This document shows, piece by piece, positions 1 to 9,047 of a DNA stretch of 64,000 nucleotides. The stretch spans positions 4,320,501 through 4,384,500 of the forward strand of contig NZ_CP046703.1 of assembly GCF_009873495.1 (NCBI RefSeq), read 5' to 3'. The translations under genes were made by a program, and so were the position numbers. This DNA is from Nostoc sp. ATCC 53789 (GTDB lineage: Bacteria > Cyanobacteriota > Cyanobacteriia > Cyanobacteriales > Nostocaceae). Below the pieces are notes generated by a model that saw nothing but the letters and a program-made list of their open reading frames with translations, was not told where the DNA came from and did not search any database. How positions within the stretch are numbered: position 1 is the first letter of the stretch; every line of letters begins with the position of its first letter.

Positions 1-914
1 TTTGAAAATTCAAGATATCAAGAATTTTATCTACTTCTGATTCTTTGGTTTCCCGTTCTTTTAACAGACTATCAAATTCATCTTGAAACTTTTTGATGTA
101 GTCATTGATTTGTTGCTCTGCACGTCTAAAGTCTTCTGCAATTTGTTTTTCGATGACTCTTTGTAGTAACTCTCGATTTCTCGAAACCTGCTCATTTATC
201 TTCGAGTTAATTAACTGTACAGTTTGGCGTAAATTTATTTCGTAAAATTCTTGCCTGTCTTGATAGTCAACATTAGCATAATATACTTTATCAGAATCAC
301 AGCAACGACTTTCTGTCCTTTTCTCTTTTTTGGTTCTGGTAAACACTTCTTGTTGCTGCTTAATGCTTGCATCAATTCCCTTAAATTCAAAACTGGGAAA
401 TTGAATAGGGTTAACATTTAATTTAACTTGCAAGGCTTCACCCAAATAATCAGATAGTTCATTTGATATCTGTTGGATATCATTTTGAATTTTGAGAGCT
501 AATTTCTCACGAATATTAGTACCATCTCTAACCAATCTATCTTGAGTATCTAGCCAAAAACTTTGAATCAGTGGACTGCAAAATTCATTGATAGTTCTGT
601 TAATGTTTTGAGCATCCTTTTTATTCTTAACTCTGATCACATAGGGGTCAGAATTTCTCTGAAATTCATTAATAGCATCATCAGGATAATCAAAAATTTC
701 TGGTGCAGATTTAGAAAGAGATTTAATTAAAGATGAACCGCCTTTTACACCTACCCTGAATATATTACCTAAGCCTTTGCTAAAAAAATCTATAATACCT
801 CCACCCACATCGCCTATAATATCACCAATATCTCCCCAATCAATATTATTGTTTTTATTAATTGCAGGTGAACGATTAGCTTTCACTTTCTTTGGGCTAG
901 ATGATTTTTTAGAT
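1..914 (-). pseudogene. dynamin-like GTPase, C-terminal segment (gene split by IS elements; runs off left edge)
   Basis: The minus strand is open without a stop from 914 to the window edge (304 codons). It joins in frame to the segment at 2470-3601 once the IS66-family element and one copy of its 8-bp duplication are removed (reading ...AESQSKKSSSPKK...). The segment begins with a Lys/Ser-rich linker. Next is a glycine- and isoleucine-rich stretch (DIIGDVGGGIIDFFSKG) that could insert into or bind membrane. The rest is long, charged and helical, as in the stalk of bacterial dynamin-like proteins. It has no start codon of its own near the IS, so it is probably not translated. The function assignment rests on the G motifs in the other two pieces; the true C-terminus is outside the window. 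Confidence 0.7.
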
Positions 915-922
915 TGAGATTC

Positions 923-2469
923 GTAAGGATTCAGGTGCTGGGGTATTGACAAGTGTGGTAGGGGAAGCAGAATATAGCAATTATGGAAAAAAACCTGCCA
1001 CTAAAACTAGACACTGAAACCCTAAAACAGTTGGAGAAAGAGCAACTGGTAGAGATGCTTATGGAGCAGGCAAAAGCTATAGAACAGCTAAAATCCAGAG
1101 TAATAGAACTAGAATCTGTAATAGAGAAACTCAAAGTTAGTAGAGACTTAGACAGCACAACATCATCAAAACCACCGTCGGCAGACATCCTCAAAAAAAC
1201 CGAGAAAAAACTTGAAGATGAAGCAGGGGAGAGTGAAACGCCAAAACGGAAACCAGGAGGACAGCCAGGACATCGGGGAAAAACGAGAAAGGGTTTTGGG
1301 AGAGTAGATAGGTTTGAGATATTAAGACCGCAAGTGTGTTTTTGTTGTGGTCAAAAGGAATTCAGTAACGAACCAATAAAAATAGAAACCCAGCAAGTAG
1401 CACAGTTGGTAGAAAGACCTATCGAAATCGTAGAATATCAAAGACATACCTGTATTTGCAGCGAGTGTGGGTCAAAACAAACAGCAGACTGGTCGCCAGA
1501 AATAGTACCGGGACAAGATATAGGAATCAGACTGCAAGCTTTCTTGGGATGGATAAATAATTACGGGCATTTACCATACGAGAAACAACAAGAATTGTTG
1601 TGGGAACTGGGTGAAATAGAAATTGGAGTCGGGACTTTAGTAGCCACAAATGAACGAATAGATGGTGCCGTAGCTCAAAGTATTGACAACCTTAAAGAGT
1701 GGATAAAACAAACCCAGCCGAATATCCATTCGGATGAAACACCTTGGGTAATCAAAGGGGTAAAAGAATGGTTATGGATTTTTGCCAATACCGATTTCGC
1801 TTTATTTCATGCGGCTGATACTCGTTCTCGCGCCGAATTAGAGGCAATTTTGGGTTCAAGTTACTCTGGTGTACTCAGTTCTGATGACTTTAGTGCTTAT
1901 AACGGTTATCCGGTGAAAGCCCAACAGAAATGTCAGGCGCATTTACGCCGTCACTTCAAGAAACTCATCTTAATTCCTGGCTTGAATAACAAAGAGATTG
2001 GGTCAGCATTTGTCAGCCTGATAGATGAAGGTTTTAAAAACTATGCTCTCTTCCAACAAACTAAAAACATTGATGAGTTCTGGAGTTGGGCATCCGAGTT
2101 TAAAATAAAAGTTGAATCTTCCATTCATTCATGGATTGATAAAGCTGGAGGAGAAGCTGGTAAACTTTTACGCTCCTTACGTAATAAAGCTCATCAATGG
2201 TGGTATTTCTTAGACCACCCGGACATACCCCCTGATAATAATTTAGCAGAACGAACATTACGTTTAGCAGTCACAAAACGAAAAGTCAGTGGTGGTTCTC
2301 GTTCTATGAAGCGATTCCAAGATACTGCTAATTTATTGACTGTTATACAAACTTGTCGCCGTCAAGGACGCTCTGTAATTGAGTTTTTTGACCAAGCTAT
2401 CAAAGCGATGGTTAACTCTTCTGTGCAGACCCCTTCTTTAATTCCTCTCGTTTAGACCTGAATCCTTAC
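923..2469 (+). mobile_element. IS66-family insertion sequence (tnpC-only type)
   Basis: A 1547-bp element with inverted ends: left GTAAGGATTCAGG at 923 and its complement ending at 2469. It is flanked by a perfect 8-bp target duplication, TGAGATTC, at 915-922 and 2470-2477. Eight-base duplications are typical of IS66. It carries one gene, a TnpC-type transposase, without the tnpA/tnpB accessory genes, which resembles the ISBst12 subgroup. The exact duplication and intact transposase suggest a recent insertion. It lies inside the dynamin-like gene and points opposite to it. Confidence 0.93.
983..2455 (+). CDS. tnpC: IS66-family transposase (TnpC)
   Basis: A 490-residue DDE transposase with the IS66 layout. 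An N-terminal leucine-rich coiled coil covers about residues 10-55. A low-complexity Lys/Pro/Gly segment follows (GGQPGHRGK), then a zinc-ribbon-like cysteine cluster (CFCCG and CICSEC) near residues 115-160, then the catalytic core with HSDETPW, SSDDFSAY and NNLAERTLR, which supply the acidic residues. Length is normal for TnpC and there is no frameshift, so the element may be active. It starts about 60 bp inside the left end and stops 14 bp before the right end, as expected for a compact IS. Confidence 0.93.
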   Translation: MEKNLPLKLDTETLKQLEKEQLVEMLMEQAKAIEQLKSRVIELESVIEKLKVSRDLDSTTSSKPPSADILKKTEKKLEDEAGESETPKRKPGGQPGHRGKTRKGFGRVDRFEILRPQVCFCCGQKEFSNEPIKIETQQVAQLVERPIEIVEYQRHTCICSECGSKQTADWSPEIVPGQDIGIRLQAFLGWINNYGHLPYEKQQELLWELGEIEIGVGTLVATNERIDGAVAQSIDNLKEWIKQTQPNIHSDETPWVIKGVKEWLWIFANTDFALFHAADTRSRAELEAILGSSYSGVLSSDDFSAYNGYPVKAQQKCQAHLRRHFKKLILIPGLNNKEIGSAFVSLIDEGFKNYALFQQTKNIDEFWSWASEFKIKVESSIHSWIDKAGGEAGKLLRSLRNKAHQWWYFLDHPDIPPDNNLAERTLRLAVTKRKVSGGSRSMKRFQDTANLLTVIQTCRRQGRSVIEFFDQAIKAMVNSSVQTPSLIPLV

Positions 2470-3601
2470 TGAGATTCAGCAATTTGGTCAATTTGGTCTT
2501 GAATTTCAGCTTTAGTTCCTTCAGCAAATATATCAATACCTTGGCTAAAACCACTTATAAGTATTTGTTTTTGTCTATCTACTGACTTTTTTACATCTTC
2601 TACCTTACTTGTTGCATTTACAGACCTTTTTTTGTATTCCTCTATTTTTTTCTTTAAGGTTACAATATCCATTTCCCAACCACTAATTTTTGTCTTGAGA
2701 GTATCTTCAACTGATTTAGCAGCCTTATCAATTTTCGCTAAAGCATCGCTTAAAAGATTCCAACCTGCATTTTTAGTGATGGTCTCAATTACAGTTTCTT
2801 GAATGAGAGGAATACCACTATCTATTAAAGCTTGTGGTGCAATCTTACGAGGTGCTGGAATGATCTGATTTCCTTCTTCGTCTTCAGTTGCATATCTAGC
2901 ACTAAAGAATTTTTTGAAATCCTTAATTTGACTTTCAGTTGCTTTTCCTTGTTGAATTAATTTTGCTAAAAGTCCTTGTCTAGAACTAGCAGGATAAATA
3001 ATGGGGTTAGGAAAACCAAAATTATATAATTCGCGTTCTAAATCTTGAATTACTTCGTCAATTTCTCTGTCCCTTTCAGTTTTCTGATCAACCTTGTTGA
3101 GAATAAAGTAAATTTTACCCTTTTCAGCTTCTAAAATTTCCTTGCGATTCTCTACTACATCCTTAAACAATTCAGAAACAGCATTATCTTTGTAAGAAGC
3201 GTAATTTAAAACAAACAAAATTGCATTGCAAGTTCTTAAGGCTTCTAAGGCAGTTTGCTTTAGTGCTACTGTGTTAAATTGGGCAGATTCCCATTCATTG
3301 GGGCCAGGCGTATCAACTAGAGTAAAACCTGCAAGTGAAGAAATTTTGCTAATAGCTTCAATAGGATGTTCTATTTCAAAGCGTATAGTATTATCAGAAT
3401 TTCCCCTTTCTCTAATTTCACGGGTTCTCAGTAAAAATTTCTGCTGAATTTCTCCTTCATTCCCTTCAGCAATAACAACAGGTTTTCTTTCTCCTGCTCG
3501 GTATTCTAACAGCCTGGGAACTTGATTAGCCGAAATATGCAGTACATCTGTACGACAAATAGTACAAGCCGCGGTTTCACTTGCTAAAACATCCGCACCA
3601 A
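2470..3601 (-). pseudogene. dynamin-like GTPase, middle segment (G2-G4 motifs)
   Basis: This is the middle piece of the interrupted GTPase. It begins at the TAA duplication next to the ISAzo13-like element (IGADVLASETAACTICRT...) and ends at the IS66 duplication. It holds the G3 motif DTPG (in TLVDTPGPNEW) and the G4 motif NKVD (in FILNKVDQ), then a long coiled coil. As it stands, an ORF at 2466-3659 starts with about 17 codons derived from the IS end and stops three bases into the IS66 end. A product would lack the P-loop and could not bind nucleotide normally. The Ser/Thr-rich ASETAACT stretch is the likely G2 switch. Confidence 0.8.
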
Positions 3602-3631
3602 TAAGGGATTTGCAAGAAAATAAGATACCAA

Positions 3632-4360
3632 TTAAACGGGGAAAATTGTGATATCCCATTTAGGTAGAGTTTCGGAAGGTTGCCAGAAGGTTTGGTAGTG
3701 TTCTAACTCTTGTGAGAGAACCTTGATTCCTTTTTCATAGGTTGCTTCAACACGGTGAACAATGGGTGCAATCCCTTTCCAAGTCATATTGGAAGCCCAC
3801 TTGATGGCAACTTCAATCGAATCCAGAATTGCGCCATTCCAATAGTTCTCTAGGGCTGCCCAACACCTCTCTATGGGATTGTACTTGCTATGGTACGGAG
3901 GATAGTAAATCAGTCGGATTCTTAAATTAATTGCTTGAGACAGTTCAACCATACGTTTGATAAACTGTGTGCGGTTACTGCGAGTTGCTGCACCACCATC
4001 AAGGTCAATCACCCATTCATCATAATCTTGGTAATCGTGTTGATTCTCATACCACCAAGCAGTTAAACAATCGACAATAAAATCACTGGTTTCAGCCGAC
4101 TGACCTAAGTAAATCGTAAGCTTTTCACTGTGTGTGTTGAGAATGCCAAAAGGAACTAAGACTGCCTCCCACTGTGTATCGTGGTCATCCGCAGCTTTTG
4201 CTTCCAGTGTTCGAGCTTTACCACCTCTGGAAAGATTGCCAATCTTCACCTTGGCTTTAGTATCGATAGAGACTCGCAACGATTTGGGATTCTCATCCGA
4301 TGCCTGATTTTCCTGAAACACATTGTCGAAAATGGCATCTGTTTGCGGAATCTTTTTCAA
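3632..4360 (-). CDS. ISAzo13-like transposase, C-terminal part (frameshifted)
   Basis: A 242-residue C-terminal catalytic half of a DDE transposase. Acidic motifs are visible in VSIDTKAKV, VIDLDGG and YYPPYHSKYNPIERCW, the last matching the DDE signature of this family. The nominal start is a TTG that overlaps the stop of the upstream half (TTGA). Reading the upstream half in the -1 frame from the A7 run at 4378-4384 gives KKTQKTKPLKKIPQTDAIF, the continuous family sequence. So this is either one base lost from an A8 run or a programmed -1 frameshift at A-AAA-AAC; I cannot tell which. Confidence 0.85.
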   Translation of the reverse strand: MKKIPQTDAIFDNVFQENQASDENPKSLRVSIDTKAKVKIGNLSRGGKARTLEAKAADDHDTQWEAVLVPFGILNTHSEKLTIYLGQSAETSDFIVDCLTAWWYENQHDYQDYDEWVIDLDGGAATRSNRTQFIKRMVELSQAINLRIRLIYYPPYHSKYNPIERCWAALENYWNGAILDSIEVAIKWASNMTWKGIAPIVHRVEATYEKGIKVLSQELEHYQTFWQPSETLPKWDITIFPV

Positions 4361-4827
4361 GGGCTTTGTTTTTTGTGTTTTTTTAGGCGATACCCCAAGC
4401 TATTAAGAATCTTCCCCAGAGTTTGACGAGACGGCAATTGACTGTGGTCATAACCTATTTCACTGATTAATGCTTCTCGTACCGCTCTGGCACTGATACG
4501 AGCATATAGAAAGGTCGATTGAAATTTTGGATCTGCTTGGGCTTGAGCATCTACCAAAGAACAAATATCTGCTTCTAAATTGGGCAGAATCTCAACACTA
4601 TTATGTCGTCCCCTTGCATGATAGTTATCCACACAGACTATCCCTGTCCGCCGTTCATGCAAGCCAAGTTGTACACAGGAGCGATTCCATCCTAAAACTG
4701 TTTCTGCAATGCGTGCTGAACTATCGAAGTAATCTTCAGTAACTTTTGCCATGAAGTCTCTTTTACAGCTGCCAGTTAGTTTCTTGGCTGCATCTTTGAA
4801 GGTAGATTTTATGGTGTCGGTAAGCAT
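4357..4827 (-). CDS. ISAzo13-like transposase, N-terminal part (frameshifted)
   Basis: A 156-residue N-terminal half of the same transposase, containing the helix-turn-helix DNA-binding region (LTGSCKRDFMAKVTEDYF... and LPSRQTLGKILNSLGYRLKK). It ends 18 bases after the seven-A run at 4378-4384, where the frame changes. Alone it could bind the IS ends but not cut DNA. If frameshifting happens at the A-run, a full protein of about 390 residues would form, the usual family length. Confidence 0.85.
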   Translation of the reverse strand: MLTDTIKSTFKDAAKKLTGSCKRDFMAKVTEDYFDSSARIAETVLGWNRSCVQLGLHERRTGIVCVDNYHARGRHNSVEILPNLEADICSLVDAQAQADPKFQSTFLYARISARAVREALISEIGYDHSQLPSRQTLGKILNSLGYRLKKHKKQSP

Positions 4828-4928
4828 GAACCCTGTGATTCCAATTCTAGAAATTCAGAGCAAACGCGGGCAGATCCGCGCCTCCTATTCTTCTAGAATG
4901 ACTGGTATTTTATTTTCTTGCAAGCCCC

Positions 4929-5166
4929 TAACAGAGTTGAGAAAAGTACTCTTCCCAGCTTTCATCGCTGCGATAACCGCAACCTGATATTTTTGTTGTT
5001 TCAATGCTGTTAAGGCTGTAGTGATGTCATTCTCAACACTCTGCAAACCTTTGGTATCATCACCTTCACTGAGACGACTTTGGCGAATTTCCTGAAGATA
5101 CTTTAACAGGCGTGTACCCAGATTGCAAATATTGCTGTGTGTATCTTGGAATTGTTTTGATGACAT
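4929..5166 (-). pseudogene. dynamin-like GTPase, N-terminal segment (P-loop)
   Basis: This is the start of the interrupted GTPase. It begins at ATG 5166 with an AGGA about 11 bases upstream. A helical N-terminus is followed by a P-loop, VIAAMKAGKSTFLNS, at residues 64-78, the dynamin-like G1 motif. The frame runs into the IS and stops at 4885 after 93 codons. With the pieces at 2470-3601 and 1-914, the original protein exceeded 761 residues, a normal size for bacterial dynamin-like proteins, which remodel or fuse membranes. All three segments keep an open frame, so the disruption is recent. Confidence 0.82.
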
Positions 5167-5261
5167 GGTTGCTTAATCCTGAGTAGTAAAAGTTGATTTA
5201 CTACTCAGTTATAACTTTCACCTAAGTAAAAACCTAGATGTAATAGTGCATATAATGTAAC

Positions 5262-7475
5262 TTAATGTACTAATGCGATCGCACGTTTCGTCAACGCTTC
5301 AGCAGTCAATCCATTAAATGCCATCAACTCACCAGCACTGGCGGTAGTTTCGCCACGCTTCCACGCAAAGGTGTCGCGCTTCGCTGTACTCCGTAACAAA
5401 ATTGGTTCCAGCATCCCCGCCGCACCACCAGTAACAGCAATTAACGCATCGCCATCAAATAATTCGGCAAATTTCGCATCATCTAAGAAACCGCCTTCAG
5501 GTTCAGAACAAGTATCCCAAGCAGTATCATGGCTACGGTACAATTGCCGAGGATTTATCACAGAAACAATCTTGACACCAATACCTTCAGTTTCTAAGAA
5601 AGCAGCAGCTTCAAATACTGGTATTAATGTCAAATCGCCAATTACAGCAAATACAACTTGTTTATCACCAGCGATTTCATGTAATAGTACTGCACCATCA
5701 CGCAACCCTTGACGAGTTTGTTCTAAAGTTGTGCGAATTGGTAACGGCGATTTGCTTGCTGTAATCACAACTCCCTTATTCTTAGTTTTCAACGCCCAAT
5801 CATAACAAGCTTGAATACTATTAGCATCAGGCGGAAATAATGGGAAAACATTTCCATTTCGCATCAACGAAGCAAAGTAAGCTTCAATTTCTGGACGTTG
5901 GTGAGTCCAACCGTTGCGCCCTTGCTCTAATGCGCCTGCTGTGAATAAAGTAATAGTCGAAGGAGTTTGACGGCGCAATTCTGCCATTGCTTGGGTTACA
6001 GTTTGCCAAATTGGTAATCCGTTGATGGCAAAAGATTCGTAAGAACACCACAAAGTTCTCGCACCCATTAACGCTAAACCCGCAGCTAAACCGGCACAAG
6101 CATCTTCACTCAATGGTTCATAAACTTGTCCATTTGGCGCTTGGTTGTATAAGTCATCGGTTGTGGGATGGATAATCTTTAATGCTTGGTTGATGTTAGC
6201 AATTCCTGATGCTTCATTACCATCGGCATTGGTGACAAGGAAATTTCGATCTTTATTTCCAACTATTCCTACCAATCGTCCCATCGCGGTTGTGGAAACT
6301 TTTGGTTCGCCACCAACTGCATATTCTTCTAAAGGTAATTCGCCTAATTCTGGCAATGGAAATTCAAATTCTGTAACTACAGTTTTTGCTGCTGGGCCAC
6401 CACCGGCGCGTTCGGCATTTGTTCTGACTAATTGCCAAGCTTCCGCAGACAAAGCACGGGTTTGCAATGCACTAACAATATGCGGCGCATCCAACGTATC
6501 TTTAGGATACAAGTTGTGAGATTTTGCACCCCGCGCGTGGACTCCTGCACCTTTGAGTTGTTTAATAATAAAGACGGTAAGTTTACCACCCAACGCCGAT
6601 CGCGCTGCTTTATCTACACCCGAAAGTACTGCTTGAGTGAATTCTAGGCGCTTCTCAAAAGAAAAAGCAGTGCTATCAACGTAATCTCCTGGCTGGTTCT
6701 GATCGTCGAAATCTTTGGCATCCACTAACACCACTTCATCAAAACCGTTACCTTGCCAATATGCTTGCATCTGTTCGTTGGTTTTCAGGGAAACCATGCT
6801 GTGATGTTCTTGGCTGTAACCGTTCCACACCAATATCGGTAAGAAATTGGTGGCAGCAGGATAAGCAGTATGGAAATGTGCGATCGCACTTACAATATAA
6901 GGCTCACCCAATCCACCATCCCCAACTGTAAAGGGGAACAACTTATCTTTGTGTAACAGTGCAGCCGCCATTGCAAAGTGTTGCCCTTGTCCCAAAGGCC
7001 CCGCAGGTGCAAGAATACCGGGGATGAAACCGGAAAGGTGTCCTAGTAATCCGTGCTTTTCTCGGAAGCGATCGCGCAATTGTTGGACTGTAAAAATTCC
7101 CATGTCCTCTAGCGAACGATCCAAGAACATGGCACTATAAAATCCGGGGGCGTGGTGTCCGACTTCAGTAATAATGTTCTTGTATCCCAGCATGACAAGA
7201 GATGCGTAAGCTTCTGCTTGGCTGGCGAAACCGCCGGGATGCCCAGAAGCCTTACTAGCGGTAACTTGTAAGGTTAGGTAGCGCAGGGCATCAGCAGCTA
7301 GTAAAGTTTGATATACAGCTGCTTTATCTGTTGGAGATGCGATCGCTATTTTGCCCGATTCGATAGCAGGTGTTGCACCATGAGTTTCAAAATCTGGTAA
7401 CGCTTCACCAAAATATTGAATTCCTTCAGAAAAATTGGGAAGCGCTGAAGAAGCTTTTGGAGAGATTGCAGTCAT
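5262..7475 (-). CDS. phosphoketolase/transketolase-like ThDP enzyme
   Basis: A 737-residue thiamine-diphosphate enzyme. Visible motifs are KASGHPGGF (substrate/phosphate side), GQGQHFAMA, VGDGGLGEPY (the GDG cofactor and Mg2+ motif) and NGYSQEHHSM. The C-terminal half resembles the pyrimidine-binding and transketolase-C domains. Phosphoketolases split xylulose-5-phosphate or fructose-6-phosphate with phosphate to give acetyl-phosphate. This protein is shorter than canonical Xfp (about 790-820 residues), and its GDG motif differs from the GDGEAETGP of classical Xfp. It probably belongs to a divergent cyanobacterial paralogue group, so its substrate is uncertain. It stands alone, about 95 bp downstream of the disrupted GTPase and divergent from the P450 gene. 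Confidence 0.75.
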   Translation of the reverse strand: MTAISPKASSALPNFSEGIQYFGEALPDFETHGATPAIESGKIAIASPTDKAAVYQTLLAADALRYLTLQVTASKASGHPGGFASQAEAYASLVMLGYKNIITEVGHHAPGFYSAMFLDRSLEDMGIFTVQQLRDRFREKHGLLGHLSGFIPGILAPAGPLGQGQHFAMAAALLHKDKLFPFTVGDGGLGEPYIVSAIAHFHTAYPAATNFLPILVWNGYSQEHHSMVSLKTNEQMQAYWQGNGFDEVVLVDAKDFDDQNQPGDYVDSTAFSFEKRLEFTQAVLSGVDKAARSALGGKLTVFIIKQLKGAGVHARGAKSHNLYPKDTLDAPHIVSALQTRALSAEAWQLVRTNAERAGGGPAAKTVVTEFEFPLPELGELPLEEYAVGGEPKVSTTAMGRLVGIVGNKDRNFLVTNADGNEASGIANINQALKIIHPTTDDLYNQAPNGQVYEPLSEDACAGLAAGLALMGARTLWCSYESFAINGLPIWQTVTQAMAELRRQTPSTITLFTAGALEQGRNGWTHQRPEIEAYFASLMRNGNVFPLFPPDANSIQACYDWALKTKNKGVVITASKSPLPIRTTLEQTRQGLRDGAVLLHEIAGDKQVVFAVIGDLTLIPVFEAAAFLETEGIGVKIVSVINPRQLYRSHDTAWDTCSEPEGGFLDDAKFAELFDGDALIAVTGGAAGMLEPILLRSTAKRDTFAWKRGETTASAGELMAFNGLTAEALTKRAIALVH

Positions 7476-7664
7476 GCTGAGTACCTTGTGACGATGAGAT
7501 GAAACTGTAGATGCTCGTTGAATTTAACAAAAATTTTACATCTTTCAGGCTGTAACAGTTTATTGCTTTTTTGTACCCTCAGTATAAGTAACTCCAATCA
7601 ACAGAAATTTATAAGTTGCAGTTAGTTAAAGTAAGAACAAGACATAAAGTAACAAAAGAATTTT

Positions 7665-9047
7665 ATGAAATTACCAAACGGCCCGCAAAGCCCAGCAGTT
7701 TTACAGATGCTACGCTGGATTACTAGCCCCATGTCATTTATGGAAACTTGTGCCAAAAGATATGGGGATATGTTCACCATCAGGTTAGACAGCAAATCTC
7801 CGCCACTGATATTTGTCAGTAAACCTGAAGTGCTAGAGCAGATTTTGACAAACGATACCAAGGGGTTAGAAGCACCTGGTGATACAAATCTGGTGTTTGA
7901 ATCTTTGCTTGGTAAGCATTCTGTGATTACCATCAGTGGTGCAGAACACCAACGCCAACGGCAGTTGTTATTGCCACCTTTTCACGGTGAAAGAATGCGA
8001 AGCTATAGTCAAATAATTAGTGATATTACCGAAAAAGTCATTAGCCAACACCAGATAGGGCAACCCTTCAATATCCGGTCTGTTACCCAAGCTATTACCC
8101 TGCGAGTGATTATGCAAGCTGTGTTTGGGCTAGATGAAGGCCCACGCGCCGAAAAATTACAGCATTGTTTGGCTGAAATGCTGGAAAAAGGAAGTTCTGT
8201 GTTGAGTGCCGCTTTGCTTTATTTTCCAGCTTTGCAAAGGGATTTTGGCCCGATTAATTTCTGGGGAAAGCAGATGCGCCGACAGCAGGCAGCTGACGAA
8301 CTTATATACGAAGAAATTCGAGAACGTCAAAAACAACCAGACCCATCACGCACAGATATCCTCAGCTTACTCATGGCAGCTAGGGATGAAGCAGGTCAAC
8401 CAATGACTGATGAAGAGTTACGCGATGAATTAATGACTCTGTTGGTCGCAGGCCATGAAACTACAGCAACAGCCTTAGCATGGGCATTTTACTGGATTCA
8501 AAAAATACCATCAGTACGCCAAAAGTTACTGCAAGAACTAGATAGCTTGGGTGATAACCCAGATCCTGGCACCATTTTTAAATTACCCTACCTCAACGCT
8601 GTTTGTTCCGAAACTTTGCGAATTTACCCAGTAGCGATGCTGACCTTTGCCAGAGTAGTCAGAACTCCTCTATCTTTGGGTGGCTACGAACTTGAACCAG
8701 GTATAGGTGTTATTGGTTCAATTTACTTGACTCACCATCGAGAAGATTTATACCCCGAACCTAAGCAGTTTAAACCAGAACGCTTTTTAGAACGGCAATT
8801 TTCTCCCTATGAATATTTACCTTTTGGGGGTGGTGCAAGACGCTGTATTGGTCTAGCATTTGCCCAGTTGGAAATGAAGCTAGCACTCGCCAAAATCCTT
8901 TCCACCCGCGAATTAGAACTAGTTGACAATGGTGAAGTACGACCTAAACGCCGTGGTTTAGTGACAGGCCAAGATCGTCCCATCCAGATGGTTGTCAGGA
9001 GTCAACGTCCGGTGAAGTCTCCCATTCTACAGACAACCACTGTTTGA
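7665..9047 (+). CDS. cytochrome P450 (CYP110-like)
   Basis: A 460-residue soluble P450. Seen in order: the I-helix oxygen-activation motif AGHETTATAL near residue 261, the K-helix ExxR motif in CSETLRIYP, the PERF segment (FKPERFLE), and the heme loop FGGGARRCIG with the thiolate cysteine near residue 394. No membrane anchor is present. The CYP110 family is common in Nostoc and oxidises fatty-acid- or terpene-like molecules in tested members; this substrate is unknown. A paralogue lies 600 bp downstream in the same direction, and crtO follows, so a lipid or terpenoid role is possible but not shown. Confidence 0.93.
   Translation: MKLPNGPQSPAVLQMLRWITSPMSFMETCAKRYGDMFTIRLDSKSPPLIFVSKPEVLEQILTNDTKGLEAPGDTNLVFESLLGKHSVITISGAEHQRQRQLLLPPFHGERMRSYSQIISDITEKVISQHQIGQPFNIRSVTQAITLRVIMQAVFGLDEGPRAEKLQHCLAEMLEKGSSVLSAALLYFPALQRDFGPINFWGKQMRRQQAADELIYEEIRERQKQPDPSRTDILSLLMAARDEAGQPMTDEELRDELMTLLVAGHETTATALAWAFYWIQKIPSVRQKLLQELDSLGDNPDPGTIFKLPYLNAVCSETLRIYPVAMLTFARVVRTPLSLGGYELEPGIGVIGSIYLTHHREDLYPEPKQFKPERFLERQFSPYEYLPFGGGARRCIGLAFAQLEMKLALAKILSTRELELVDNGEVRPKRRGLVTGQDRPIQMVVRSQRPVKSPILQTTTV

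Larger units (their letters stand above)
3605..4928 (-). mobile_element. ISAzo13-like insertion sequence
   Basis: About 1324 bp with imperfect inverted ends. The left starts GGGATTTGCAAGAAAATAAG at 3605; the right, read inward from 4928, is GGGGCTTGCAAGAAAATAAA. TAA is present on both sides (3602-3604 and 4929-4931, a 2-3 bp duplication). Collapsing it restores the GTPase frame exactly (STFLNS-VIGADVLAS). The element carries one transposase split in two by a frameshift. Family naming is from the transposase sequence, which I recognise as ISAzo13-type rather than classical IS630. Confidence 0.88.

Noticed and set aside
3605..4928. Classical IS630 assignment
   Set aside because: The 2-3 bp TA/TAA duplication would fit, but the transposase sequence (LKKIPQTDAIFDNV, YYPPYHSKYNPIERCW) matches the ISAzo13 type that I recognise.
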